A stretch of DNA of 13,405 bases from Helicobacter sp. (GTDB lineage: Bacteria > Campylobacterota > Campylobacteria > Campylobacterales > Helicobacteraceae). The stretch lies in assembly GCA_029264655.1 (NCBI GenBank), contig JARHZY010000048.1, forward strand, positions 1 through 13,405, in the 5' to 3' direction. The position numbers and the translations under genes are program-made. The notes beneath the pieces were generated by a model. The model saw only the letters and a program-made list of their open reading frames with translations, ran no database searches and had not been told where the DNA came from. Of this stretch, positions 6,667 to 13,278 are shown piece after piece (position 1 is the first letter of the stretch; every line of letters begins with the position of its first letter).

Positions 6667-7434
6667 ATGGCAAAAAAATGTAAATGTGAAGAATGTGCGG
6701 CGGGAGAGAAATGGGCGGTTCCATATGCAGACTTCCTTTCATTGCTTTTAGCACTTTTTATCGCTCTTTATGCAATTTCAGCTGCGAATACTTCAAGAGT
6801 GAGAGCTATTACAGAAGCATTTATTACTATTTTTGATGCAACACCTATGCCAGAACGCACAATGCCCGTCATGATTATTCCACCAGATCCGGGCACTGTG
6901 CGTCAAGAAACAAAAGATACATTAAAAAATACTTCAACAAACCTTAATGCACCAACAACGGTTGTAACGATTACGCAACTTTCAAACCTTATACAAGATG
7001 GTGGTTTATTAGAACAAATTGAGCAGGGCACAACATTACGCCTACCTTCAGATATTTTATTTGAACCCGGCACAGCAGAACTTGTGAATCAAGATAGAAA
7101 AACAGAGCTTGATTTGCTTGCAACAGCAATTGCAAAAATGCCACCAGAGGTTATGATAAATATCAGGGGTTATACTGATAATTCTAGCCCAGCAGGTTAT
7201 CGTAATAATTATGAGCTTGCTGCCGCTAGAGCATCTAATGTTATGGAATATTTAATGGGCAGAGGAGTTGATCCTACAAGGCTCTCCTTTACTTCTTATG
7301 GGCAATACCACCCAATTGTGCCAAACAATAGCGAGGTGAATCGCCGTGCAAACAATAGAGTGGAAGTTTTCTTTGCCACAACTAAAACTTCTGTACATGA
7401 AGTGCAAGGCGTTCTTGAAGATATGCAACAATAG
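6667..7434 (+). CDS. motB: Flagellar motor stator protein MotB
   Basis: The 255-aa product is a complete MotB. A short cytoplasmic N-terminus with three cysteines (5, 7, 10) leads to the single membrane helix at about 18-40, which carries the essential proton-binding Asp22 in PYADF. The periplasmic linker and plug region follow. The OmpA-like peptidoglycan-binding domain spans about 122-236, with FEPGTAEL at 132-139, the GYTDNS motif at 168-173, a YELAAARASNVMEYL helix at 182-196 and NRRANNRVEV at 225-234. It anchors the stator to the cell wall. AAAAGGA lies 6 nt before the ATG. It follows motA and is followed 23 nt later by tatB, so stator and Tat genes probably share a transcript. Confidence 0.97.
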   Translation: MAKKCKCEECAAGEKWAVPYADFLSLLLALFIALYAISAANTSRVRAITEAFITIFDATPMPERTMPVMIIPPDPGTVRQETKDTLKNTSTNLNAPTTVVTITQLSNLIQDGGLLEQIEQGTTLRLPSDILFEPGTAELVNQDRKTELDLLATAIAKMPPEVMINIRGYTDNSSPAGYRNNYELAAARASNVMEYLMGRGVDPTRLSFTSYGQYHPIVPNNSEVNRRANNRVEVFFATTKTSVHEVQGVLEDMQQ

Positions 7435-7444
7435 GTTAGTGTGT

Positions 7445-7450
7445 AAAGGA
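7445..7450 (+). promoter_or_regulatory. Shine-Dalgarno that decides the TTG start of tatB
   Basis: AAAGGA lies 7 nt before the TTG at 7458. No in-frame ATG or GTG lies ahead of the TatB membrane helix, which begins almost at once, so TTG initiation is strongly favoured. Confidence 0.7.
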
Positions 7451-7457
7451 TTTTTGT

Positions 7458-8024
7458 TTGCTTGGATTTGGGATTGGTGAAATTATCCTTATTGCTATAG
7501 TCGCAATTATTGTATTAGGTCCAGATAAATTACCAAATGCATTAATTGAAATGGCAAAGTTTATAAGAATTATAAAAAAAACAGTGCAAGATGCTAAGGA
7601 AACACTTGATAGAGAGGTTAATCTTGCAGAAATAAAAAAAGAAGCACAAGCATATAAAGAAAAGTTAGAGCAAAGTGCTGACATTAGTAAAGACATAAAA
7701 GAAGCCAATCTTATTGGTGAAATACAAAAAGATATGAATGACATTCAACATTTATTTCAGGATTACCAGCCAAAGCCAGTGCAGCTTGATACACAATCCC
7801 AACAAGCCAAAGAAACTACACATAAACAAACAGATTCTATACAACCAAACCACACTAAAGATTTACATACAACGTATAATGTAAATGTAGCATCAGAAAT
7901 GGTAGCTACCCAATCTAACGATACAAATATACAAACACTATCAAATAAAGATAATATAGATTCTACTACCACACACAATCAAACACAAGAACAACATATA
8001 AAGGCAAAACCACATGAACATTAA
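7458..8024 (+). CDS. tatB: Sec-independent (Tat) translocase subunit TatB
   Basis: The 188-aa product is TatB, which with TatC forms the inner-membrane receptor for twin-arginine signal peptides. A short N-terminus (MLGFGIGEI, with the conserved Glu8) leads into the membrane helix at about 7-20 and the LGP hinge at 20-22, followed by an amphipathic helix (FIRIIKKTVQDAKETLD region, 35-51) and a charged helix to about 100. The first 100 residues closely resemble H. pylori TatB as I remember it. The tail from about 105 to 188 is rich in Thr, Gln, Asn and His, is probably disordered, and gives no domain signal. It starts at TTG with a good Shine-Dalgarno. Its end overlaps the next small ORF by 11 nt. 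No TatA gene is present in this window. Confidence 0.92.
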   Translation: MLGFGIGEIILIAIVAIIVLGPDKLPNALIEMAKFIRIIKKTVQDAKETLDREVNLAEIKKEAQAYKEKLEQSADISKDIKEANLIGEIQKDMNDIQHLFQDYQPKPVQLDTQSQQAKETTHKQTDSIQPNHTKDLHTTYNVNVASEMVATQSNDTNIQTLSNKDNIDSTTTHNQTQEQHIKAKPHEH

Positions 8025-8265
8025 TACTATATTGCAACAAAAAATATTTGCATATAGGCAATATAGAATCTTTGTTGAGTGTAAAATAAGCTATATTGCG
8101 ATGGCGTTAAAGTCTATATGTTGCAATAAACATACAAAGAGAGTAAAATGTAACAAAATAGGTATTATTGTAGCATTCTATATATTTTTTTTATTGCTAT
8201 ATGCTATAAATACCATTTTATATATAAATTGTGGCTATATAGATATGGGGGTTATATATGTTTGA
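8014..8265 (+). CDS. Small membrane protein of unknown function between tatB and tatC
   Basis: I do not recognise this 83-aa protein. The frame exactly bridges the gap between tatB and tatC: its ATG lies inside the end of tatB (11-nt overlap) and its TGA overlaps the tatC start (shared 8258-8265). An AAAGG (8000-8004) lies 9 nt before the ATG. The N-terminal half is basic and contains four cysteines (23, 36, 37, 46) and a KSICCNKHTKRVKC stretch; one strongly hydrophobic helix spans about 49-71; the C-terminus is short. By the positive-inside rule the basic half would face the cytoplasm. An 83-codon open frame is improbable by chance in such AT-rich DNA, and overlap at both ends suggests translational coupling. 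It is not TatA-like, since its helix is C-terminal. A spurious ORF remains possible. Confidence 0.6.
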   Translation: MNINTILQQKIFAYRQYRIFVECKISYIAMALKSICCNKHTKRVKCNKIGIIVAFYIFFLLLYAINTILYINCGYIDMGVIYV

Positions 8266-9070
8266 GGAGTTAAAACCGCATTTGCAAGATTTACGCAAAC
8301 GGCTTATCATTTCTATTCTTAGTGTTATTGTTTGTTTTATTGTGTGTTTTGCCTTTCATGAAGAAATTTATAGATGGGTGCAAATGCCAATTGCCAATGC
8401 ATTTGCTAGCGGTATTCGTGGTAAGCTTGTGCAAATAGCACCTGCTGAATATCTCTTTGTAGCCATTAAAGTAAGTTTTTTTACGGCTTTTGTGATTGCT
8501 GTGCCTATTGTTTTTTGGCAGTTATGGCTCTTTGTAGCACCCGGTCTATATAAGCACGAAAAAAAACTTGTTTTACCATTTGTATTCTTTGGTAGTTTTA
8601 TGTTTGCTTTAGGCTTGCTTTTTTGCTATGAGATTGTTTTTCCCCTTATTATTCGTTATGTGCTTGCATTTGGCAATGAAGTTGTTGAAGCAAATATTGC
8701 AAGCAATGAATATTTATCATTTTTTATCCGCATTATGTTAGCCTTTGGTTTTGTTTTTGAATTGCCTGTTATGGCATTTTTCTTTGGAAAAATAGGGCTT
8801 ATTACCGACAATACACTAAAACGTTCATTTCGCTATGCGGTTGTTATTATTTTTGTGATTGCTGCTATAGTAACACCACCAGATATTATTTCACAATTAT
8901 TGCTTGCATTGCCTATGGTTGTGCTTTATGGTGTTGCTATTATTATTCTTAAGTTTGTTAATCCAGAAAAAACGCAATTGCAAGAAGAGAGTCTATCTAT
9001 TCCAAGCCGTCAAGATGAAATCCAAGCAGAAATAGAAGAGCAGTTGCAATCTTCACACAAAAATACTTAA
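8258..9070 (+). CDS. tatC: Sec-independent (Tat) translocase subunit TatC
   Basis: The 270-aa product is TatC, the core multi-spanning Tat receptor that binds the twin-arginine motif and recruits TatB and TatA. The N-terminal PHLQDLRKRL (7-16), the first periplasmic loop, and the cytoplasmic FVAPGLYKHEKK segment (92-103, with Glu101, equivalent to E. coli Glu103) are present. So are FVFELPV with Glu168, and TPPD at 206-209 in the last loop. Six membrane helices can be traced (about 17-34, 67-92, 105-133, 153-176, 193-206, 212-231). The C-terminal tail is Gln/Glu-rich and polar. Its ATG lies inside the stop of the preceding 83-aa ORF, with GGGGG (8247-8251) 6 nt upstream as the likely ribosome site. 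Confidence 0.97.
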   Translation: MFEELKPHLQDLRKRLIISILSVIVCFIVCFAFHEEIYRWVQMPIANAFASGIRGKLVQIAPAEYLFVAIKVSFFTAFVIAVPIVFWQLWLFVAPGLYKHEKKLVLPFVFFGSFMFALGLLFCYEIVFPLIIRYVLAFGNEVVEANIASNEYLSFFIRIMLAFGFVFELPVMAFFFGKIGLITDNTLKRSFRYAVVIIFVIAAIVTPPDIISQLLLALPMVVLYGVAIIILKFVNPEKTQLQEESLSIPSRQDEIQAEIEEQLQSSHKNT

Positions 9071-9263
9071 ATTTCATAATATAGGTTTTTAGTAGCTAAT
9101 AATAGAATCTAAAATTTTTAATGACTTTAAATAGGCAGCAATTTAGAGTATATTGGCATGTAGCTATACATAGAGCTTTTTTGTGCTTTAGTTGCATCTA
9201 ATCATTAATATTTTATTTTTTATACTATAGGGCAAAAATTAATGTTTAAGATAAGGTTATAAT
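9071..9263 (+). other. Spacer after tatC
   Basis: This 193-nt AT-rich gap has no ORF worth calling. I see no strong terminator for tatC in it. It holds one AGAATCT (9104-9110) and a possible -10 box for the next gene. Confidence 0.5.
9221..9226 (+). promoter_or_regulatory. Possible -10 box for the YqaA-like gene
   Basis: TATACT lies 37 nt before the GTG start and is followed by TATAGGG, giving a plausible start near 9233. There is no well-spaced -35. Confidence 0.35.
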
Positions 9264-9707
9264 GTGGATTTTTACGATTATGGGCTATTTGGCTTATTGC
9301 TTGTGTGTTTTATCTCAAGCTCATTGTGGCCTCTTGGTTCAGAAGTGTTTGTTATTGGCTTTCTTATACTTGGTTTTAATCCCTATATTGTGCTTGTTGT
9401 GGCAAGCATTGGTAATATACTTGGTAGTTTAAGCACTTACTATCTTGCATATTTTGGTGGCGATTCTATGGTATATAAAGTATTTCCAAAATCCCATAAA
9501 AGCTTAGAATCTTATCGATTTTATGTGGAAAAATATGGTGGATTATGTGCATTTTTTGCATTTTTGCCATTTATTGGTGATATTTTGGTTTTACTGCTTG
9601 GTTTATACCGCTATAACCAATATGCAACTTGGTTTTTTATTGCACTAGGTAAAATTATTCGTTATGGGTTGTTAATTTATTTGTATAGAGTGTGGGGTAT
9701 TACATAA
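9264..9707 (+). CDS. YqaA/DedA-type (VTT domain) small membrane protein
   Basis: The 147-aa product is an integral membrane protein of the short YqaA branch of the DedA/SNARE-associated (VTT) superfamily. The family signature region is near the N-terminus: a LWPLGSEVFVIGF segment at about 22-34, then GNILGSLSTYYLAYFGG at about 50-66. Amphipathic re-entrant-like segments follow, with LPFIGD at about 101-106 and a C-terminal hydrophobic helix. DedA relatives act in lipid-carrier recycling and membrane homeostasis, but YqaA proteins have no firmly assigned substrate. The start is GTG at 9264, supported by AAGG (9253-9256) 7 nt upstream; the ATG two bases earlier is in another frame. The gene follows tatC after 193 nt and probably has its own promoter. 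Confidence 0.82.
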   Translation: MDFYDYGLFGLLLVCFISSSLWPLGSEVFVIGFLILGFNPYIVLVVASIGNILGSLSTYYLAYFGGDSMVYKVFPKSHKSLESYRFYVEKYGGLCAFFAFLPFIGDILVLLLGLYRYNQYATWFFIALGKIIRYGLLIYLYRVWGIT

Positions 9708-9944
9708 GCATAGATTCTACAACCCAAATAGTTTTGATTATAAGAGATTAGAATTATAGTTACCTAATACGAAACTTTTTATGATAATTGGCTTTATATC
9801 CCTTACTTACCACACAAAAAAACAATAAGATTCTATGGGTATAGGTTAAATATATTTAATATTACAATAAATAATTTTAATTACACGCTATTTACCAAAT
9901 TATGAAAATATGCTAGAATCTTAATATAGTTATAAGGAGTTTGC
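9708..9944 (+). other. Spacer before the small exported-protein gene
   Basis: This 237-nt AT-rich gap has no supportable gene. It holds three AGAWTCT heptamers (9712, 9828, 9915) and a possible -10 for the next gene. Confidence 0.5.
9909..9914 (+). promoter_or_regulatory. Possible -10 box for the 113-aa gene
   Basis: TATGCT lies 30 nt before the ATG at 9945. The predicted start near 9921 leaves a short leader with the strong AAGGAG site. No -35 is seen. Confidence 0.35.
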
Positions 9945-10286
9945 ATGGGTAAAATATTATTACTTTCTGTGTTGTGTAGCAATATATTGCTTTTTTGTCA
10001 AGTGTTAAAACCATATAAAGACAAAGAAGAGATGGTAAAAGATTTAAAGCAGAGTGTAAAAATTGTAAATCAAGTAAGCACAACAAATAAAGCAGATAAA
10101 CAACATTATACTTTACTTGGTAAAGCATTTGGATTACAAGGTATAATTTGCAGACGTGCCGAAATTACACCGCTTGTTATTGTGCAACAAGCTTTTGAAT
10201 CATTGCAAAAGCAACAAACAAATGCACAAGTGGATTATATTATTTTTACAGAGGGATGTAGGAATATGTATGGTTTGTATCGCTAA
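9945..10286 (+). CDS. Small probably exported protein of unknown function
   Basis: I do not recognise this 113-aa protein. It begins with a hydrophobic segment (about 3-20, MGKILLLSVLCSNILLFC) that could be a signal peptide or membrane anchor; two cysteines (11, 18) lie in it, but neither sits in a clean lipobox. The rest is polar and basic, with helical character at 26-45 and 77-92. Two further cysteines (69 and 105) could form a disulfide after export. A strong Shine-Dalgarno, AAGGAG (9934-9939), lies 5 nt before the ATG, and a possible -10 box is just upstream, so it is very likely expressed. It stands alone, convergent with the asparaginase gene beyond a strong hairpin. Confidence 0.7.
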   Translation: MGKILLLSVLCSNILLFCQVLKPYKDKEEMVKDLKQSVKIVNQVSTTNKADKQHYTLLGKAFGLQGIICRRAEITPLVIVQQAFESLQKQQTNAQVDYIIFTEGCRNMYGLYR

Positions 10287-10384
10287 GTATTCATGAGATA
10301 GTATAAAATAGTTTGGATTAATAGTGAGATAACTTCATAAATTCATTGTATTTAAATAATACATGGTGGCTAGTTTAAGTGTTT

Positions 10385-10417
10385 TTAAAGATAGATTGAT
10401 ATGCAATCTATCTTTAA
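10385..10417. terminator. Bidirectional hairpin between convergent genes
   Basis: A perfect 14-bp stem (10385-10398 with 10404-10417) encloses a 5-nt loop, ATATG. It lies between the plus-strand 113-aa gene and the minus-strand asparaginase gene, where a shared terminator is expected. The stem's own ends supply TCTTTAA in either direction, but there is no long T run on either side, so it may stop transcription less efficiently than a classical terminator, or may protect both mRNA 3' ends. Confidence 0.6.
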
Positions 10418-10477
10418 TGTAATATGATTTGAGTAGGCAAAGCTTAAGAACAATACTTCTTATAACTTCTCCATAGT

Positions 10478-11524
10478 TTAATATTGTTCAAATATCTTTG
10501 CAATAGTGCTTGGATTATCTGATTTTGTTAATGCAAGCATAAGTAAGACGCGTGCTTTTTGCGGATTAAGATCATGAGCACCAATAAAGCCGAGTTTAGT
10601 ATCATCAGTATTTGCTAACACCATTCCAGAACCAACCCGTGAGCTTTGCACCACTATTAAACCTTGCTCCATAAGATTTTTTAATATTTCTTTTTGATAT
10701 TTATGGATACTACCCGCACCGCTTCCTGCTACGACAATACCCTTTGTGCCAGCTCTAAAAAGTGCTTTTGCGGCAATACCAGAACCATCATTTGCATATG
10801 AGTAGAGTATATCAACCTTTGGCAAACTCTCTAGTCTTTCTACATTAAAAATACTTTTGCGTGTATGTGGTTGCATTGGTGTATAGTTAAAGAATACCTG
10901 CCCATCAAGAATATAACCCATATCTCCACTATTTGGTGATTTAAAAGTTTCAGTATTGAGTGTGTGTGTTTTAGTTACTTGTCTAGCACTTTGGATTCTA
11001 TCATTCATAGCAATCATAACACCTTTATTTCTTGCTTTTGGATTAGCAGCAAGTGCCACAGCATTATAAAGATTTTTTGGTCCATCAGCACTTATTGCTG
11101 TGCTTGGACGCATAGCACCTACCAATACAACAGGCTTATCACTTTTTGTTGTGAGATGTAAGAAAAATGCAGTCTCTTCCATAGTATCTGTGCCATGTGT
11201 AATAACGATACCATCAATATCGTTGCGTGCTAATAGGGTATTGATACGCTTAGCAAGCATAAGCCATATTTCATCTGTCATATCAGCACTATCAATATTT
11301 GCAATTTGCTCACCTTGTATATTGGCTAAATTCTTAATCTCTGGCACTGCATTGATTAACACATCAACACCAACAACACCAGCAGTATAACCTGTTGTTT
11401 TGATATTAGAATCAACAGAACCAGCGATTGTGCCACCTGTTGCAAGAATAACAATATTTGGCTTTGCATATAACATTACCGCACTTCCTATTAATAAAAG
11501 CAAACTATAAAACAACTTTTTCAT
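10478..11524 (-). CDS. ansB: Periplasmic L-asparaginase (type II)
   Basis: The 348-aa product hydrolyses L-asparagine to aspartate and ammonia. A signal peptide (1-20, ending Met-Leu-Tyr-Ala) indicates export, as in type II enzymes. The first catalytic motif, ATGGTIAG, places the nucleophile at Thr32; a Tyr at 46 matches the flexible active-site loop. SADM supplies the substrate-binding Ser, HGTDTMEET the second catalytic Thr-Asp pair, and VTKTH the catalytic Lys. GAMRPSTAISADGP and the C-terminal LNPQKARVLL are family hallmarks. The frame is open to 11560, but I chose the ATG at 11524: AAAGGG lies 4 nt upstream, it begins the signal peptide directly, and the promoter at 11568-11597 would start transcription near 11561, at the upstream ATG. 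In epsilonproteobacteria this enzyme supports use of host asparagine and contributes to host-cell effects. Confidence 0.95.
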   Translation of the reverse strand: MKKLFYSLLLLIGSAVMLYAKPNIVILATGGTIAGSVDSNIKTTGYTAGVVGVDVLINAVPEIKNLANIQGEQIANIDSADMTDEIWLMLAKRINTLLARNDIDGIVITHGTDTMEETAFFLHLTTKSDKPVVLVGAMRPSTAISADGPKNLYNAVALAANPKARNKGVMIAMNDRIQSARQVTKTHTLNTETFKSPNSGDMGYILDGQVFFNYTPMQPHTRKSIFNVERLESLPKVDILYSYANDGSGIAAKALFRAGTKGIVVAGSGAGSIHKYQKEILKNLMEQGLIVVQSSRVGSGMVLANTDDTKLGFIGAHDLNPQKARVLLMLALTKSDNPSTIAKIFEQY

Positions 11525-11567
11525 AAAACCCTTTCTAAAGTAAGATATGGATAAATCCATTTATTAC

Positions 11568-11597
11568 ATTATAGCAAGATTCCATAATATATTGCAA
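11568..11597 (-). promoter_or_regulatory. Promoter for the asparaginase gene
   Basis: On the minus strand TTGCAA (11597-11592) and a perfect TATAAT (11573-11568) are separated by 18 nt. The predicted start near 11561 gives a leader of about 37 nt before the chosen ATG. It lies in the 121-nt gap after the barrel-protein gene, so asparaginase need not depend on that gene's transcription. Confidence 0.65.
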
Positions 11598-11645
11598 AAT
11601 TTATAATATCATATAATGTTTTACTTAAATTATCTTAAAATAGTG

Positions 11646-12952
11646 TTAATGTGCATGTTGCATGAATTTATGTAAAAGCTTTTGTGTATCAAGCGTAATG
11701 GTAAGCATTTGGCTATTTGCTATCTGTGTATCTGCAAAGTGGAAAATAAAGCTTAATCGTGCTGTGCTATATACATTTTTATGTTCCCAATATATTTCCA
11801 CCCTATCATATAATTTTGCTTGATAAAAAGGCAAGCCCCAATATAAAGATTCACCATATTCACGAAAATATTGCATTTGTCTTTGCCCATAATATAGGCT
11901 ATTATCAATACCAAAGCCTTTATATTGCATTTTTAAGTTAAGCTCTAATCCAAGATGATTTGCAAAGGGGTCAAGTCCGCTAGAATGTCTTCTTTTGCGT
12001 TCTACTGAACCAAGCATACCAAAACTAAGATTCATAGAATCCATGTAAGGCATAATTTGCTTTTGCAGATCTACTCCCATAAATACATTATAGTATAATC
12101 TATCAAGTAGCCATACATCGGGTTTAACACTATTTGGATTTAAAATTTCATCATTTTTTGTATGATAAAGTAGGAACGAGCCGCCTATAAAAAGATTCTT
12201 ATTCCAAAATGATTGTTGGATAAAACTAGATACAAGAAATTCATCAATGCGTTTTTGCAGATTCCCACCATACCAATCAAAAATAAATTCCGCAGTAAAA
12301 TCCTTTTTTGTGCTTGCGTATTGCAACAATATGCCATTTGTCATGGGGTTTTGTAGTAAAAAATCTTTACGATAGTAGAGATTGGGATACATACCTATCC
12401 AATGTTTGCGTGGAAATATGCCAAAATAACCACTAAAATTTTTATATTTTGTATCATAATATAAGCTAAGCCCACCATTTTGCGGTAGTTTATCACCCAT
12501 ATTCATAATATAATATCCCCCTACACGCAAATTTTGCCCATAAAAATGTAAACCAACTTCAGGAAAAATGCTAGCCTGCAACAATGTGCGTGTATCCCAG
12601 TAAGGAAACGAATCTTCTAAATTATCTGCAAAAAATACAAAATCGAAGTTATAGAGAAAATGCACAGGCTTAGAATCTGTGTCATGCAATGTTGTTTGGT
12701 TACTGCCTTTTCTCTTAGATTCAAATGATATTGCATTATCATTTGCAGGTATTTCTATCTGTGGGGGGGGGGGGTATCAATACTCTTAGATTCCATATTG
12801 GTTATGGTTTGTGCTACCACCTTATTATATACCAATGGCATAATTATGCAAGCCACAATAAAGATATAGTATATTATATTGCTTTGCAAGTAAGCCAAAG
12901 CATTTATACCATTGTGTTTGTATATATGTGTGTTAGAACAATGTATTTTCAT
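11646..12952 (-). CDS. Phase-variable outer-membrane beta-barrel protein, frame OFF here
   Basis: The gene starts at the ATG at 12952, with AAGGAG 8 nt upstream. The first 60 codons give a long basic N-terminus, a hydrophobic segment (about 26-44) and a signal-peptidase-like Val-Val-Ala/Gln site at 47. A run of 12 C follows on the coding strand (12774-12763), and in this length the frame ends in His-Arg-stop after 65 residues. Beyond the run a second frame, open to the stop at 11646, encodes about 370 residues of alternating aromatic and polar strands (GLSLYYDTKYKNFSGYFGIF, ARLSFIFHF), typical of an outer-membrane barrel with no signal peptide of its own. Runs of 10 or 13 C join the halves into 434 or 435 residues. 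I do not recognise the barrel family. The alternative, a sequencing error in the homopolymer, would make it simply an intact gene. Confidence 0.8.
12763..12774. repeat. Poly-G/C tract (12 nt) inside the barrel-protein gene
   Basis: Twelve consecutive G on the plus strand (C on the coding strand) stand out sharply in AT-rich DNA. It is the only long G/C homopolymer in the window. Its place just after the signal peptide, with open frames on both sides, is the classical arrangement of slipped-strand contingency genes in Helicobacter and Campylobacter. Confidence 0.95.
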
Positions 12953-13278
12953 TATTATGACTCCTTATTTAGATAGATGTATGTATAAAATTCATATTTT
13001 TGTAAGTTTATTATTTGTATATTGTGTGTATCTGTAACCAATATATGCTATTTAGATTCTAACATATTTTTATGAAGCGTATTTAAGTTTTTGCCAAAGT
13101 CTTTGTGGTTTTGGCATTGTAGTTTCAACTATAAATCTAAATATATTGAAGTTGTTTTGGGTGTGATAATAAGGAATGATTATGTTTTTTGATAATATTA
13201 TTTTTTATTTGTATTTATTTTAGGAACATATTTTGCTTTTAAAAGTGCGTATTCAAATTTTTCGCAAAGGATGCAAAC
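12953..13278. other. Divergent regulatory region between the barrel gene and flaB
   Basis: This 326-nt AT-rich gap has no supportable gene. It holds the flaB RpoN promoter (13223-13236), the flaB ribosome site (AAAGGA, 13266-13271) and the barrel gene's AAGGAG site (minus, about 12961-12966). A TATACA on the minus strand (12987-12982) is a weak candidate -10 for the barrel gene. One AGATTCT lies at 13054-13060. Confidence 0.6.
13223..13236 (+). promoter_or_regulatory. RpoN (sigma-54) promoter of flaB
   Basis: GGAAC (from 13223) and TTTTGC (ending 13236) form GG-N10-GC, matching the sigma-54 consensus with conserved -24 GG and -12 GC, followed by TT. Predicted transcript start is near 13248, about 30 nt before the ATG. 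Helicobacter flaB is a known RpoN-dependent class II flagellar gene, so the element and the gene agree. Confidence 0.85.

Noticed and set aside
8557..8565. A8/T8 runs (in tatC near 8559, in the 83-aa ORF near 8186, and near the COG3014 start at about 3044) as further phase-variation sites
   Set aside because: Runs of eight A or T are common in DNA this AT-rich, and all the frames containing them are intact; there is no sign of switching as at the poly-G tract.
11525..11560. Upstream ATG extension of asparaginase by 12 residues
   Set aside because: It would bury the signal peptide behind a polar stretch, has no ribosome site, and sits at the predicted transcript start.
12725..12976. 83-codon plus-strand frame across the poly-G tract
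   Set aside because: It is the shadow of the barrel-protein gene; the Gly run is the homopolymer itself and there is no ribosome site of note.
13182..13223. Tiny plus-strand ORF (13 codons) with AAGGA upstream, ending in the -24 box of the flaB promoter
   Set aside because: It lies upstream of the flaB transcript start, so it cannot be a flaB leader peptide; the product is only Phe/Ile/Tyr/Leu from AT-rich codons and is probably chance.
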